DNA of 64,000 nucleotides, taken from Panacibacter microcysteis. Lineage in GTDB: Bacteria; Bacteroidota; Bacteroidia; Chitinophagales; Chitinophagaceae. The notes below the pieces were generated by a model. It did no database searches and was not told the origin of the DNA. It saw only the letters and a list, made by a program, of their open reading frames with translations. A program made the translations under genes and the position numbers. How positions within the stretch are numbered: the stretch's first letter is position 1; each line of letters starts with the position of its first letter. Shown here piece after piece: positions 46,683 to 54,997 of the stretch. The DNA is taken from assembly GCF_015831355.1 (NCBI RefSeq), contig NZ_JADWYR010000001.1:2108001-2172000 (forward strand), given 5' to 3'.

Positions 46683-47825
46683 ATGAATTTTAATCAGGAT
46701 GAAATCACCAGCCAGGTGGCGGAAACAGCAAGAAACTTTGCAATACAGCATATAAAGCCCTTTGTAATGGAATGGGATGAATCGCAACATTTCCCCGTGG
46801 AAGTTTTTAAAGAACTAGGCAAACTGGGCATGATGGGCGTATTCGTACCCGAGGTGTATGGAGGCTCTGGCCTCGGGTATTTTGAATACAAGGTGGTAAT
46901 AGAAGAGATAGCTAAAGTGTGTGGGTCAATCGGCTTAAGTGTTGCCGCACATAATTCACTTTGTACAGGACATATTCTTTTGTTTGGAAACGACGAACAA
47001 AAGAAAAAATACCTGCCAAAACTGGCAACTGCCGAGTGGATTGGCGCATGGGGATTAACAGAACCAAATACCGGGAGCGATGCAGGTAATATGAAATGCA
47101 CCGCTGTAAAAGATGGTGATAAATGGGTGCTCAATGGCACTAAAAACTGGATAACGCATGGTAAAACCGGGGATGTTGCCGTGGTAATTGCCCGGACCGG
47201 TGAGCCAAGAACAAGAAACAACTCTACGGCTTTTGTAGTGGAACGCGGAATTACAGGTTTTTTAGGTGGTAAAAAAGAAAATAAATTGGGTATGCGTGCC
47301 AGCGAAACTGCTGAAATGATATTTGATAATTGCATCATTGCAGATGAGCAAAGACTTGGCGAAGTAGGCGAAGGCTTTAAACAGGCCATGAAGGTTCTTG
47401 ATGGCGGTCGCATCTCCATTGCATCACTTTCCCTGGGAATAGCAAAAGGCGCTTACGAAGCGGCGTTGCAGTATTCCAAAGAGCGTTACCAGTTCGATCA
47501 GCCCATCTCGAATTTCCAGGGGGTTAGTTTTAAACTGGCAGATATGGCTACTGAAATTATGGCTGCCGACCTGCTTACCCTTAAAGCCTGCGATCTCAAA
47601 AACCGTCACAAGAAGGTTACCCAGGAGGCCGCAATGGCAAAATATTACGCCAGTGAAGTTGCTGTAAAAGTAGCCAACGACGCTGTGCAGATTTTTGGTG
47701 GAAACGGCTATACAAAAGAATTTCCTGTTGAAAAACACTACCGCGATGCCAAGCTTTGCACGATAGGCGAGGGGACTTCTGAAATACAGAAAATAGTAAT
47801 AGCAAGAGAAAGCTTGCAGGAATAA
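46683..47825 (+). CDS. Acyl-CoA dehydrogenase
   Basis: FAD enzyme of fatty-acid or branched-chain acyl-CoA oxidation, 380 residues from ATG 46683, exactly the family length. Visible: GAWGLTEPNTGSDAGNMK (FAD/substrate signature, about 122-140), QIFGGNGYTKEFPVEKHYRDAK, and GEGTSEIQ, in which the first Glu is the likely catalytic base. It most resembles short-chain (butyryl-CoA) dehydrogenases. No electron-transfer flavoprotein gene is near. Repeat arm 18 starts 6 nt after the stop. Confidence 0.93.
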   Translation: MNFNQDEITSQVAETARNFAIQHIKPFVMEWDESQHFPVEVFKELGKLGMMGVFVPEVYGGSGLGYFEYKVVIEEIAKVCGSIGLSVAAHNSLCTGHILLFGNDEQKKKYLPKLATAEWIGAWGLTEPNTGSDAGNMKCTAVKDGDKWVLNGTKNWITHGKTGDVAVVIARTGEPRTRNNSTAFVVERGITGFLGGKKENKLGMRASETAEMIFDNCIIADEQRLGEVGEGFKQAMKVLDGGRISIASLSLGIAKGAYEAALQYSKERYQFDQPISNFQGVSFKLADMATEIMAADLLTLKACDLKNRHKKVTQEAAMAKYYASEVAVKVANDAVQIFGGNGYTKEFPVEKHYRDAKLCTIGEGTSEIQKIVIARESLQE

Positions 47826-47831
47826 TATTTT

Positions 47832-47883
47832 GAGCCCGGCTGCAGTAAAAGTATGTAGCTTTTGTTGCGTCGCACTCTTGTGC
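47832..47883 (+). repeat. Intergenic repeat arm 18, forward, type A'
   Basis: The outer GAGCCCGGCTGCAGTAAAAG begins 6 nt after the stop codon; core GTTGCGTCGCACTCTTGTGC at 47864-47883. The GTGC end is shared with its partner, arm 19. Confidence 0.9.
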
Positions 47884-47932
47884 GTTTAGCACATTACTCA
47901 ACAAACGCGTAGATTAACGCGCAGAACATTGT

Positions 47933-48421
47933 ATGTTAAAAGCTGCGTTTTATTTTTATCTTGTGAATAAAGAAGCTCAATATGGATTAAAGGGGTTTAT
48001 AATGGCGATATTATTTTGCGCCATTATAAAATCAGGGACATTATTTTTCGAAAAAGATTTTGCAGTTGTAGAAGAAAAATCCTCTTTTTTCTGTGGAACG
48101 GTTGATCAGTCTACCTACTATATTTCAACATCAGGAATAGACGGCAAAGCACTTTTCTCTCAAAATTGTGCGTCTTGTCATGCGATACACAAGCAATTAA
48201 CAGGTCCGGCTCTTGCAGGGATTGAAAATCGTGTGACAGATAGGAAAATGCTACACAGGTGGATAAGAGACAGTGAAGAAGTGCTAAAGTCTCAGGATCC
48301 TTACTTCACAACTTTATATAACCAGTTCAACCAGGCTTCTATGAGTAAATTTCCGAATCTGAAAGACGAAGAAATTGACGCAATTCTCGATTATATAGCA
48401 CAGCCTGTGTTTGTATATTAG
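47933..48421 (+). CDS. Small c-type cytochrome
   Basis: 162-residue monohaem cytochrome c. Haem attachment motif CASCH at about 79-83, and an axial Met probably in QASMSKFP. An N-terminal hydrophobic helix (about 20-38, GFIMAILFCAIIKSGTLFF) would anchor or export it. Translation may begin at ATG 48002, in front of that helix. Electron partner unknown; probably periplasmic. It is alone between two matched repeat arms, convergent with clpX. Confidence 0.85.
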   Translation: MLKAAFYFYLVNKEAQYGLKGFIMAILFCAIIKSGTLFFEKDFAVVEEKSSFFCGTVDQSTYYISTSGIDGKALFSQNCASCHAIHKQLTGPALAGIENRVTDRKMLHRWIRDSEEVLKSQDPYFTTLYNQFNQASMSKFPNLKDEEIDAILDYIAQPVFVY

Positions 48422-48515
48422 AATTCCGATATTCTTTCCAGGTAAAAAATGCGGAAGGTAAAATACGTAAAAAAGGCAGGTTGAGATACCGGAGCTGCCG
48501 AATAATGGATCTTCA

Positions 48516-48567
48516 GCACAAGAGTGCGACGCAACAGGCGATGCTATGAAAAACTACTGCCTGGCTC
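48516..48567 (-). repeat. Intergenic repeat arm 19, reverse, type A'
   Basis: Core 48516-48535 is the exact reverse complement of GTTGCGTCGCACTCTTGTGC, identical in subtype to arm 18; outer CTACTGCCTGGCTC. With arm 18 it encloses the cytochrome gene. Confidence 0.9.
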
Positions 48568-48573
48568 ACATAA

Positions 48574-48600
48574 AAAAGCAACGCTGTTAACGTTGCTTTT
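48574..48600 (-). terminator. Bidirectional terminator between cytochrome c and clpX
   Basis: Perfect 10-bp stem AAAAGCAACG / CGTTGCTTTT with loop CTGTTAA and U runs in both directions. It lies 24 nt beyond the clpX stop. Confidence 0.85.
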
Positions 48601-48624
48601 AAAATATTCATCACAAAAAAATGT

Positions 48625-49860
48625 TTACGCTACCTTAAGCATATTCAATTTGCTGTTGCCAATCTTTTCTATGGCGTATTCAAGCGTTACATCCAGCTTA
48701 TCTATACCTGAGCCTGGCAATTCAAACATAGCATCTGTAAGAATATGCTCACAAATGGTTCTTAAACCCCTGGCGCCAAGCTTATACTCTAACGCTTTCT
48801 GTACCATAAAATCAAGTACTGGGGGCTCAATGGTAAGCTTAATGCCTTCGTACTCAAAAAGCCTTGTATACTGTTTAACCAGGCTGTTTTTGGGCTCCGT
48901 TAAGATAGAGCGCAAGGTTTTTGCATCAAGCGGATCAAGATGTGTAACCACCGGTAAACGACCAAGTAATTCGGGAATTAAACCAAAAGATTTTAAATCC
49001 TGTGCGTTTACAAACTGCAGCAGGTTTTTCTTGTTGTTTTCCTGTTCTGTTTTATTAACATTAAACCCGATTGCGTTGGTGTTGATACGGCGTGCGATAA
49101 TCTTGTCAATCCCATCAAATGCACCACCACAAATAAACAATATATTGCTGGTGTTTAGTTTGATCATTTTTTGCTCAGGATGTTTTCTGCCACCTTGCGG
49201 CGGAACAAGCACCTCAGTACCTTCCAGCATTTTTAATAACCCCTGCTGTACTCCTTCTCCGCTTACATCTCGTGTAATAGAAGGATTATCTCCTTTGCGG
49301 GCAATTTTATCAAGTTCATCTATATATACAATGCCTTTTTCTGCAGCCGCAACATCGTAGTTACACACCTGCAGTAAGCGGGTGAGCATGCTTTCTACAT
49401 CTTCACCTACGTAACCAGCTTCTGTAAATACTGTAGCATCAACAATTGCAAAAGGTACATTGAGGAGTTTCGCAATGGTTTTTGCCAGCAAAGTTTTTCC
49501 TGTACCGGTCTCACCCACCATAATGATGTTGCTTTTCTCTATTTCAACTTCATCATTTTGCTGTTTCTGGGTAATACGTTTATAATGGTTGTATACAGCA
49601 ACGGAAAGGATCTTTTTGGCGTCACTCTGCCCTATTACATACTCGTCGAGGAACTGTTTTATTTCAAGTGGTTTGCGTATATTAAACCTGTATTGGGTGG
49701 TTTGTATCTCATGCCTTTTCTGCAGTTCCTGTACAATGATCTCCTGGGCATGCTCTACGCAGTTCTCACATATATGCCCTTCCTGTCCGGCGATAAGAAT
49801 TTTAACCTCGTCGCGGCTTTTTCCACAAAAGGAACAATGTAGATTTGTTTGTTTAGCCAT
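48625..49860 (-). CDS. clpX: ATP-dependent Clp protease ATPase subunit ClpX
   Basis: AAA+ unfoldase that feeds substrates to ClpP. 411 residues: N-terminal zinc-binding domain (CSFCGKS ... CENC, about 9-36), Walker A GETGTGKT (about 117), Walker B YIDELDK, the IGF-like ClpP-binding region is in the expected place but reads NAIGFN (about 265), and sensor blocks GARGLR near the end. It lies downstream of two clpP genes on the same strand. Confidence 0.97.
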   Translation of the reverse strand: MAKQTNLHCSFCGKSRDEVKILIAGQEGHICENCVEHAQEIIVQELQKRHEIQTTQYRFNIRKPLEIKQFLDEYVIGQSDAKKILSVAVYNHYKRITQKQQNDEVEIEKSNIIMVGETGTGKTLLAKTIAKLLNVPFAIVDATVFTEAGYVGEDVESMLTRLLQVCNYDVAAAEKGIVYIDELDKIARKGDNPSITRDVSGEGVQQGLLKMLEGTEVLVPPQGGRKHPEQKMIKLNTSNILFICGGAFDGIDKIIARRINTNAIGFNVNKTEQENNKKNLLQFVNAQDLKSFGLIPELLGRLPVVTHLDPLDAKTLRSILTEPKNSLVKQYTRLFEYEGIKLTIEPPVLDFMVQKALEYKLGARGLRTICEHILTDAMFELPGSGIDKLDVTLEYAIEKIGNSKLNMLKVA

Positions 49861-49870
49861 AATAAATGAA

Positions 49871-49936
49871 GCGATTTAAGTCTGATTGAAGGGCACAAGG
49901 CCCCACAAAAATACTTAAATCGCTGTAAGCGATTTT
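49871..49936 (-). promoter_or_regulatory. clpP-clpX intergenic control site
   Basis: On the minus strand TATTTTTG (49906-49913) is an exact -7 match for clpX. Around it, AAATCGC / GCGATTT (49916-49923 with 49930-49936) makes a hairpin, and a third copy, CTTAAATCGC (minus strand, 49871-49880), can pair perfectly over 10 bp with the middle segment instead. The two pairings exclude each other. Confidence 0.4.
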
Positions 49937-49957
49937 TTAAAATATTTTAATGATGCG

Positions 49958-50590
49958 CTAAAGCTTGTCCAGCACATGGTCTACAATACCGTATGCAACA
50001 GATTCAGTAGCATCCATCCAGTAATCACGGTCAAAATCCCTCATGATCTGCTCAACGGTTTTACCACAGTTTTCTGCGAGTATCTTGGCGCCTATTTCTT
50101 TTGTTTTGCGTATCTGGTTGGCCTGTATTTCAATATCTGCAGAGGTTGCCTGGAAATACCCGCCCAAACTTGGCTGGTGGATCATTACCTCGCCGTGGGG
50201 GTAAATATATCTCCTGCCTTTTGTACCTGCACTAAGCAGTATAGAACCCATACTGGCTGCAAGTCCCATGCAAATGGTGCTTACAGGAGATTTTATCAGG
50301 CGCATGGTATCGTACATTACCATTCCACTGGTTACCATACCGCCGGGGCTGTTAATAAAGAATTTTATTTCTTCACCCGGTTTGTCTGCATCCAGCAGTA
50401 ACAGTTTCGAAACAATATCTCTCGCAGATTTATCGTCAACCACTCCCCATAAGTAAACGGCTCTTTTTTCTAGAAAAAGTTGCTCCATTTTTTTCATGAG
50501 GAAAGGACTTTGTGGGTCCGGTTTTGCCTCTTTTTCATGCTCTTCTTCATCATCCATAACAGGATGTATAATATATTTTGACTGCATCAT
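49958..50590 (-). CDS. clpP: ATP-dependent Clp protease proteolytic subunit (copy 1)
   Basis: Serine peptidase ring subunit, 210 residues. Catalytic triad in GLAASMGSILLSAG (Ser), EVMIHQPSLGG (His) and DFDRDYWMDA (Asp). An acidic N-terminal extension (DDEEEHEKEAKPD) precedes the core. It is followed by clpX after 97 nt and preceded by a second, clearly different clpP copy. Confidence 0.95.
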   Translation of the reverse strand: MMQSKYIIHPVMDDEEEHEKEAKPDPQSPFLMKKMEQLFLEKRAVYLWGVVDDKSARDIVSKLLLLDADKPGEEIKFFINSPGGMVTSGMVMYDTMRLIKSPVSTICMGLAASMGSILLSAGTKGRRYIYPHGEVMIHQPSLGGYFQATSADIEIQANQIRKTKEIGAKILAENCGKTVEQIMRDFDRDYWMDATESVAYGIVDHVLDKL

Positions 50591-50613
50591 AGTTTAATTT
50601 GTAATTTTTGGTA

Positions 50614-50662
50614 GTCAGCTATTGTAATGCTATTCGGCTTTTGTTGCGTCGCACGCTTCAGC
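50614..50662 (+). repeat. Intergenic repeat arm 20, forward, type E
   Basis: Core variant GTTGCGTCGCACGCTTCAGC at 50643-50662, between the two clpP genes. It has no reverse partner before the next forward copy, one of two breaks in the alternation. Confidence 0.8.
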
Positions 50663-50731
50663 TTTGGAAGCTAATTTGACCGTTGCCCCCCGGCATTGCA
50701 GGTATGTGCCTGGGCAAATAACCAGGTTCGA

Positions 50732-51424
50732 TTAAGCTTTTTTCTCTTTTCTTGGATTGGTCAACAGTACCTCGTCTACCAGGCCGTAAGCCTTGCTTTC
50801 GTCTGCAGTCATCCAAAAATCACGGTCGCAATCCTGGGCCACTTTTGCCACATCCTGCCCGGTATGGTGTGCTATAATGTGATAAAGCTCTTGTTTTACT
50901 TTCTTGATTTCCCTCGCGGTAATTTCTATATCTGTTGCCTGGCCGCCAATGGCACCACTTGGTTGGTGCAGCATAATGCGTGCATGTCTCAGTGCACTTC
51001 TTTTACCATTTACGCCGGCACACATTAAAATAGCACCCATACTTGCAGCCATTCCCGTACAGATAGTCGACACGTCAGGACTTACAAACTGCATAGTATC
51101 GTAAATACCAAGACCAGCATAAACACTGCCTCCCGGACTGTTGATATACATTTGAATATCTCTTGTGCGGTCTGTGCTGTCGAGGAACAGTAGCTGCGCT
51201 GTAACGATGTTTGCTACATAATCATTAATGCCTTCACCAAGGAAGATAATGCGGTCCATCATCAAACGGCTAAACACGTCCATACTCGCAACATTCAAAG
51301 GCCTTTCTTCAATAATGTATGGCGTAAGATTGGTAACATTGTGATTAAGGTAACTGTGCAATGTACTGCTGCTGATACCCTGGTGTTTTACAGCGTATTT
51401 CTCAAATTCCTTTCTATAATTCAT
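50732..51424 (-). CDS. clpP: ATP-dependent Clp protease proteolytic subunit (copy 2)
   Basis: Second ClpP, 230 residues, with the complete triad: Ser in GMAASMGAILMCAG, His in RIMLHQPSGAIGG, Asp in DCDRDFWMTA. The N terminus differs from copy 1 (RKEFEKYAVKHQGISSSTLHSYL). Two different subunits next to clpX allow homo- or hetero-oligomeric rings, as described for some other bacteria; which is used here is unknown. Confidence 0.95.
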   Translation of the reverse strand: MNYRKEFEKYAVKHQGISSSTLHSYLNHNVTNLTPYIIEERPLNVASMDVFSRLMMDRIIFLGEGINDYVANIVTAQLLFLDSTDRTRDIQMYINSPGGSVYAGLGIYDTMQFVSPDVSTICTGMAASMGAILMCAGVNGKRSALRHARIMLHQPSGAIGGQATDIEITAREIKKVKQELYHIIAHHTGQDVAKVAQDCDRDFWMTADESKAYGLVDEVLLTNPRKEKKA

Positions 51425-51574
51425 TTAGTAACTATTTTCGATTGAAGATAAGTATTTCGGACAATCAATGCCAGTGAATACCAAATACCATGCAAACGGT
51501 TTTTTGCGCCAAAAGGTCAGTAAACAGCAGGCGTTTACTGGTGGTACAAACCCATTTATTACCCATGTAAGTTT

Positions 51575-51748
51575 TTATGGCATAAAATCTTCTTCTTCCT
51601 TTGGCCCATATTTGTCAAATAGTTTATTGATAGCGCCGGCGAAAATGGGAAACTTCTCCTTTGCAAAATCTTTGATCACGTCAATCGCCTTGTAGGCCTG
51701 GTCTTCTGTTAAACCCTGCGCTTTCAGTTTGTCAATAAGCTCCTGCAT
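51575..51748 (-). CDS. Small hypothetical protein, 57 residues
   Basis: MQELIDKLKAQGLTEDQAYK ... ending EEEDFMP: a compact, helical, charged small protein. Only this 3' part of a longer open frame has protein-like composition, so I take ATG at 51748 (minus strand). It resembles small conserved Bacteroidota proteins with a 'GLTEDQA' UBA-like helix. No function known. Confidence 0.6.
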   Translation of the reverse strand: MQELIDKLKAQGLTEDQAYKAIDVIKDFAKEKFPIFAGAINKLFDKYGPKEEEDFMP

Positions 51749-51910
51749 GTGGTAATTTTCAACTAAGGTAGGTTGTTTTTTCACCGTACCCTGTAAAAGG
51801 ATGCCCAAAATACAGCCCCGTAGAAAGCCTGCTTCAAGTAACAACCAAAGAAGTCCAACACCATCGAAGTTAATACCGTTGCTAAAAAATAAAAATAAGA
51901 ATACCAATGC

Positions 51911-51942
51911 TTTTGCCTGTTTGCATAAAATCCCTATTTTTG
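51911..51942 (+). promoter_or_regulatory. Promoter of tRNA-Leu
   Basis: TTTTG at 51911-51915 and TATTTTTG at 51935-51942 (exact TAnnTTTG) lie 22-24 nt apart, near the Bacteroidota -33/-7 spacing. The predicted start is about 75 nt before the mature tRNA. Confidence 0.6.
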
Positions 51943-52024
51943 CGCCCCTGTTTGAAAGTTTCAGGAACAGGACAAGCACACAAACCAGGCATTGAACCGG
52001 GTTTCTGTACCTTGGGTCTTCTTT

Positions 52025-52106
52025 GCGGATGTGGCGAAACTGGCAGACGCACTAGACTTAGGATCTAGCGGAGCAATCCATGTAGGTTCGATTCCTATCA
52101 TCCGCA
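52025..52106 (+). tRNA. tRNA-Leu (anticodon UAG)
   Basis: 82-nt cloverleaf. Acceptor GCGGATG / CATCCGC with discriminator A; anticodon stem CTAGA / TCTAG with loop CTTAGGA, anticodon TAG, reading CUA; a class II variable arm (GGA-GCAA-TCC); T arm GTAGG TTCGATT CCTAT. CCA is not encoded. It has its own promoter and terminator. Confidence 0.95.
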
Positions 52107-52114
52107 CTCATCTG

Positions 52115-52164
52115 GTTGACAAGTTGAAAGGTTATGAACAACACCTTTCCGCTTGTCAACTTTT
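52115..52164 (+). terminator. Terminator after tRNA-Leu
   Basis: Outer stem GTTGACAAG / CTTGTCAAC and inner stem GAAAGGT / ACCTTTC separated by a 2x2 internal loop, followed by TTTT. It lies 8 nt after the tRNA and before tig. Confidence 0.85.
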
Positions 52165-52190
52165 CATAAACAAATATTTCAACTTCACAA

Positions 52191-53552
52191 ATGGCAACTG
52201 TTACCAGGGAAAATATCGGTAAACTCACAGACAAACTTACTGTGAAAGTGGCGAAGGAAGATTACCTGCCTGCGTTTGAAAGCAGCATCAAAAAATACGC
52301 TAAAACAGCTAATATATCAGGCTTTCGCAAAGGAATGGTTCCTGCAGGGCTGGTGAAAAAGATGTATGGACAAGGAGTTTTCTCAGACGAGGTTTTACGC
52401 CTTGTAGAAAAACAACTGCAGGATTATATGGTACAGGAGCAGATTGACATATTTGCCCAGCCACTGCCATTGGAAAATGATGCGAGAATGCTGGATATGA
52501 ATAATCCTGCAGACTATGCATTTGCTTTTGAAATCGGTTTAAAACCTGCATTCGATATTCACAGCAGTGATATAAAAGTAACCCGCTATGTAGTACAGGT
52601 TACTGATGAAATGGTAAATGAAGAAATCGATCGTCTCAGAACACGGCACGGCAAAATGACCGACCCTGAGAGCGTGACAGGTGAGGAGAATGTGCTGAAC
52701 GTTGATTTTACAGAAGTTGATGCAGACGGTAATGTGGTAGAAGGTGGATTGATAAAGTCCAATTCTTTGTTGGTCAAGTATTTTACAGAGCCTGTTCGTG
52801 CTGAATTAAATGGTAAAAAGAAAGATGACACAATTACCATCCAATTAAATAAGGCATTTGCTGATAAAGAGCTGGATTGGGTAATGGGAGATCTTGGTCT
52901 TGATAAAAGCAAGGCTTCCGATGCTGAAAAGACATTCAGACTTAATATTACCAAAGTTGGATTTGTTGAAAAAGCTGACCTCAACGCCGGTTTTTTTGAA
53001 GCAGTTTATCCCGGTCGCAGCATCAATACTGAAGAAGAGTTTCGCAATGCTGTGAAAGTAGAGATCGAAAACTACTATGCAGCGCAAAGCAGCAACCAGG
53101 TGCACGATCAGATCTATCACCACCTCGTAGACCATACCACCATGGAGTTTCCCGAAAGCTTCCTGAAAAGATGGCTGAAAGATGGTACGGAAAAACCAAA
53201 AACTGAAGATGAAGCAGAGCAGGAATATCCTTCCTTTGCCAACCAGTTAAAATGGACGCTTATCAGCTCAAAACTCATCAACGATAATAAAATTACTGTT
53301 GAGCCAAACGAAATCAGGCAGTTTGCTTTGCAGCAGATTGCTGGTTATATGGGTATGACGAATATTGATGAGGCGCCGTGGCTCGATGAATACGCAAACC
53401 GCATGATGAAAGACCAAAAATTTGTGGAAGAGACATACATCAAGCTGCAGACAGAGAAACTGTTCCGCCAGCTCGAGACACAGGTACAGGCTTCCGAAGA
53501 GGGCATCAGCGCAGAAGATTTTGCAAATAAACTGCACCATCATCATCATTAA
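52191..53552 (+). CDS. tig: Trigger factor
   Basis: Ribosome-associated chaperone, 453 residues. N-terminal ribosome-binding domain with the GFRKGMVP loop (about 44-51, family GFRxGKxP), a central domain about 155-250 in the place of the PPIase module (diverged, FKBP residues not evident), and a helical C-terminal substrate-binding domain. The protein ends in five histidines (KLHHHHH). It lies upstream and divergent from the clp genes. Confidence 0.93.
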   Translation: MATVTRENIGKLTDKLTVKVAKEDYLPAFESSIKKYAKTANISGFRKGMVPAGLVKKMYGQGVFSDEVLRLVEKQLQDYMVQEQIDIFAQPLPLENDARMLDMNNPADYAFAFEIGLKPAFDIHSSDIKVTRYVVQVTDEMVNEEIDRLRTRHGKMTDPESVTGEENVLNVDFTEVDADGNVVEGGLIKSNSLLVKYFTEPVRAELNGKKKDDTITIQLNKAFADKELDWVMGDLGLDKSKASDAEKTFRLNITKVGFVEKADLNAGFFEAVYPGRSINTEEEFRNAVKVEIENYYAAQSSNQVHDQIYHHLVDHTTMEFPESFLKRWLKDGTEKPKTEDEAEQEYPSFANQLKWTLISSKLINDNKITVEPNEIRQFALQQIAGYMGMTNIDEAPWLDEYANRMMKDQKFVEETYIKLQTEKLFRQLETQVQASEEGISAEDFANKLHHHHH

Positions 53553-53574
53553 TAAATTTTGTACTGACTATAGT

Positions 53575-53608
53575 AATCCGGGGTTTGTTTAAACTCCGGA
53601 TTTTTTTT
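53575..53608 (+). terminator. Rho-independent terminator after tig
   Basis: Stem AATCCGG / CCGGATT, extended by a few weaker pairs, followed by TTTTTTTT. Confidence 0.85.
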
Positions 53609-53613
53609 GTGGG

Positions 53614-53664
53614 TACCAGCTACTGTAACAATGGCATCACCTGTTGCGTCGCAATCCTTTCATC
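53614..53664 (+). repeat. Intergenic repeat arm 21, forward, type C-like
   Basis: TACCAGCTACTG outer end, ATGGCATCACCT, core GTTGCGTCGCAATCCTTTC and ATC to 53664. It comes just after the tig terminator. The matching reverse arm is probably 22. Confidence 0.8.
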
Positions 53665-53748
53665 GTTCCTCTTTCAATGAAGCTGCCCCGGCCAAAAGCT
53701 TCGTGCAATTAACCTAAATCGTGATATTCGCGTTCTAAATGCTGTTTC

Positions 53749-54993
53749 ATGAAGAATTACAATTTTACAGTTGCTGAAAGATTTATGCGTTACGTGCAGG
53801 TAGATACACAAAGTGATCCGGGCAGCAATAACCACCCTTCTACCGGGAAACAAAAAGACCTCAGCCGAATACTGGCCAACGAATTAAAAGCAATCGGGTT
53901 AGCCGATGCACATACCGACGAATACGGTTATGTGTATGCTACCATACCCTCCAATACAGACAATAATGTGCCTGTTATTTGCTTTTGCAGCCATATAGAT
54001 ACAGCCCCGGATTGTAGCGGAACCAACGTAAAACCCATCCTGCACAGGCAATATAGCGGAGCAGACATTGTATTACCGGATGATGCTACGCAGGTCATTT
54101 CCATCAAAGACTATCCGTACCTTCAAAATCATATTGGCAGCGATATTATTACCGCAAGTGGTTTAACGCTATTGGGCGCCGATGATAAGGCAGGTGTTGC
54201 CATCATTATGGACCTTGCCAGCTATCTAAGTGCTAATCCTTCCATTAAGCATGGTACCATAAAAATATTATTTACGCCCGATGAAGAGGTTGGGCAAGGC
54301 ACAGCCAAACTTGATATATCAAAACTCGGCGCCCATTATGCGTATACACTCGATGGAGGAGAAGCAGGCACTTTTGAAGACGAAACATTCAGTGCAGATG
54401 GCGCAAGAATAACAATTAATGGAGTTATAGCACATCCGGGTTATGGAAAAGGCAAGCTTGTTAATGCGTTGAAGATTGCAGGAGAAATACTGGCTGCATT
54501 ACCGGCGAATGAACTAAGCCCTGAAACCACCAGCGGCAGACAAGGCTTTATACATCCGGTGGCGGTAAATGGCATTGCGGAAAAAGCCACTATAGAATTT
54601 ATCATTCGAGATTTTGTTACTGCCAATCTTGAAAAACATGAAAAGCGCCTTGAATCAATAGCAGAAGAAGTAATGGCCAGGCATACCAAAGCAAGCATGC
54701 AGTTTGAAGTTTGGGAGCAATACAGAAATATGAAAGAAGTGCTGGACCAACACCCGCATGTTGCCGAATATGCAGCAGAGGCTTATCGCCGTGTAGGGTT
54801 ACCTGTGATTAAAGAACCAATACGTGGCGGCACAGATGGCAGCAGGTTAAGCTTTATGGGTCTGCCTTGCCCCAATATTTTTACAGGTATGCATGCCATT
54901 CACAGTAAACACGAATGGGTTGGTGTAAAAGATATGGAAAAAGCTGTAGAGGTATTAACGCATCTCGTACAGGTATGGGAAGAAAAAAGTTAA
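53749..54993 (+). CDS. pepT: Peptidase T (tripeptidase)
   Basis: Zinc aminotripeptidase of family M20, 414 residues. Metal and catalytic blocks in order: CSHIDTAPD (His about 82, Asp about 84), GADDKAG (bridging Asp), PDEEVGQG (Glu pair, about 182), YTLDGGEAG, and HSKHEWVGVKDM near the C terminus. Cytoplasmic; hydrolyses tripeptides. It ends 4 nt from a convergent small membrane protein gene. Confidence 0.95.
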   Translation: MKNYNFTVAERFMRYVQVDTQSDPGSNNHPSTGKQKDLSRILANELKAIGLADAHTDEYGYVYATIPSNTDNNVPVICFCSHIDTAPDCSGTNVKPILHRQYSGADIVLPDDATQVISIKDYPYLQNHIGSDIITASGLTLLGADDKAGVAIIMDLASYLSANPSIKHGTIKILFTPDEEVGQGTAKLDISKLGAHYAYTLDGGEAGTFEDETFSADGARITINGVIAHPGYGKGKLVNALKIAGEILAALPANELSPETTSGRQGFIHPVAVNGIAEKATIEFIIRDFVTANLEKHEKRLESIAEEVMARHTKASMQFEVWEQYRNMKEVLDQHPHVAEYAAEAYRRVGLPVIKEPIRGGTDGSRLSFMGLPCPNIFTGMHAIHSKHEWVGVKDMEKAVEVLTHLVQVWEEKS

Positions 54994-54997
54994 CCAG

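Noticed and set aside
47933-48421. Matched arms around cytochrome c as a transposon with its own transposase
   Set aside because: The only gene inside is an intact cytochrome; no transposase, integrase or target-site duplication could be recognised.
51749-51979. Upstream extension of the small minus-strand gene
   Set aside because: The extra residues are low-complexity and overlap the tRNA-Leu promoter region; only the last 57 codons look like protein.
53537-53552. Trigger-factor His tail as an engineered tag
   Set aside because: It is followed directly by the native terminator and genomic context; no linker or vector sequence.
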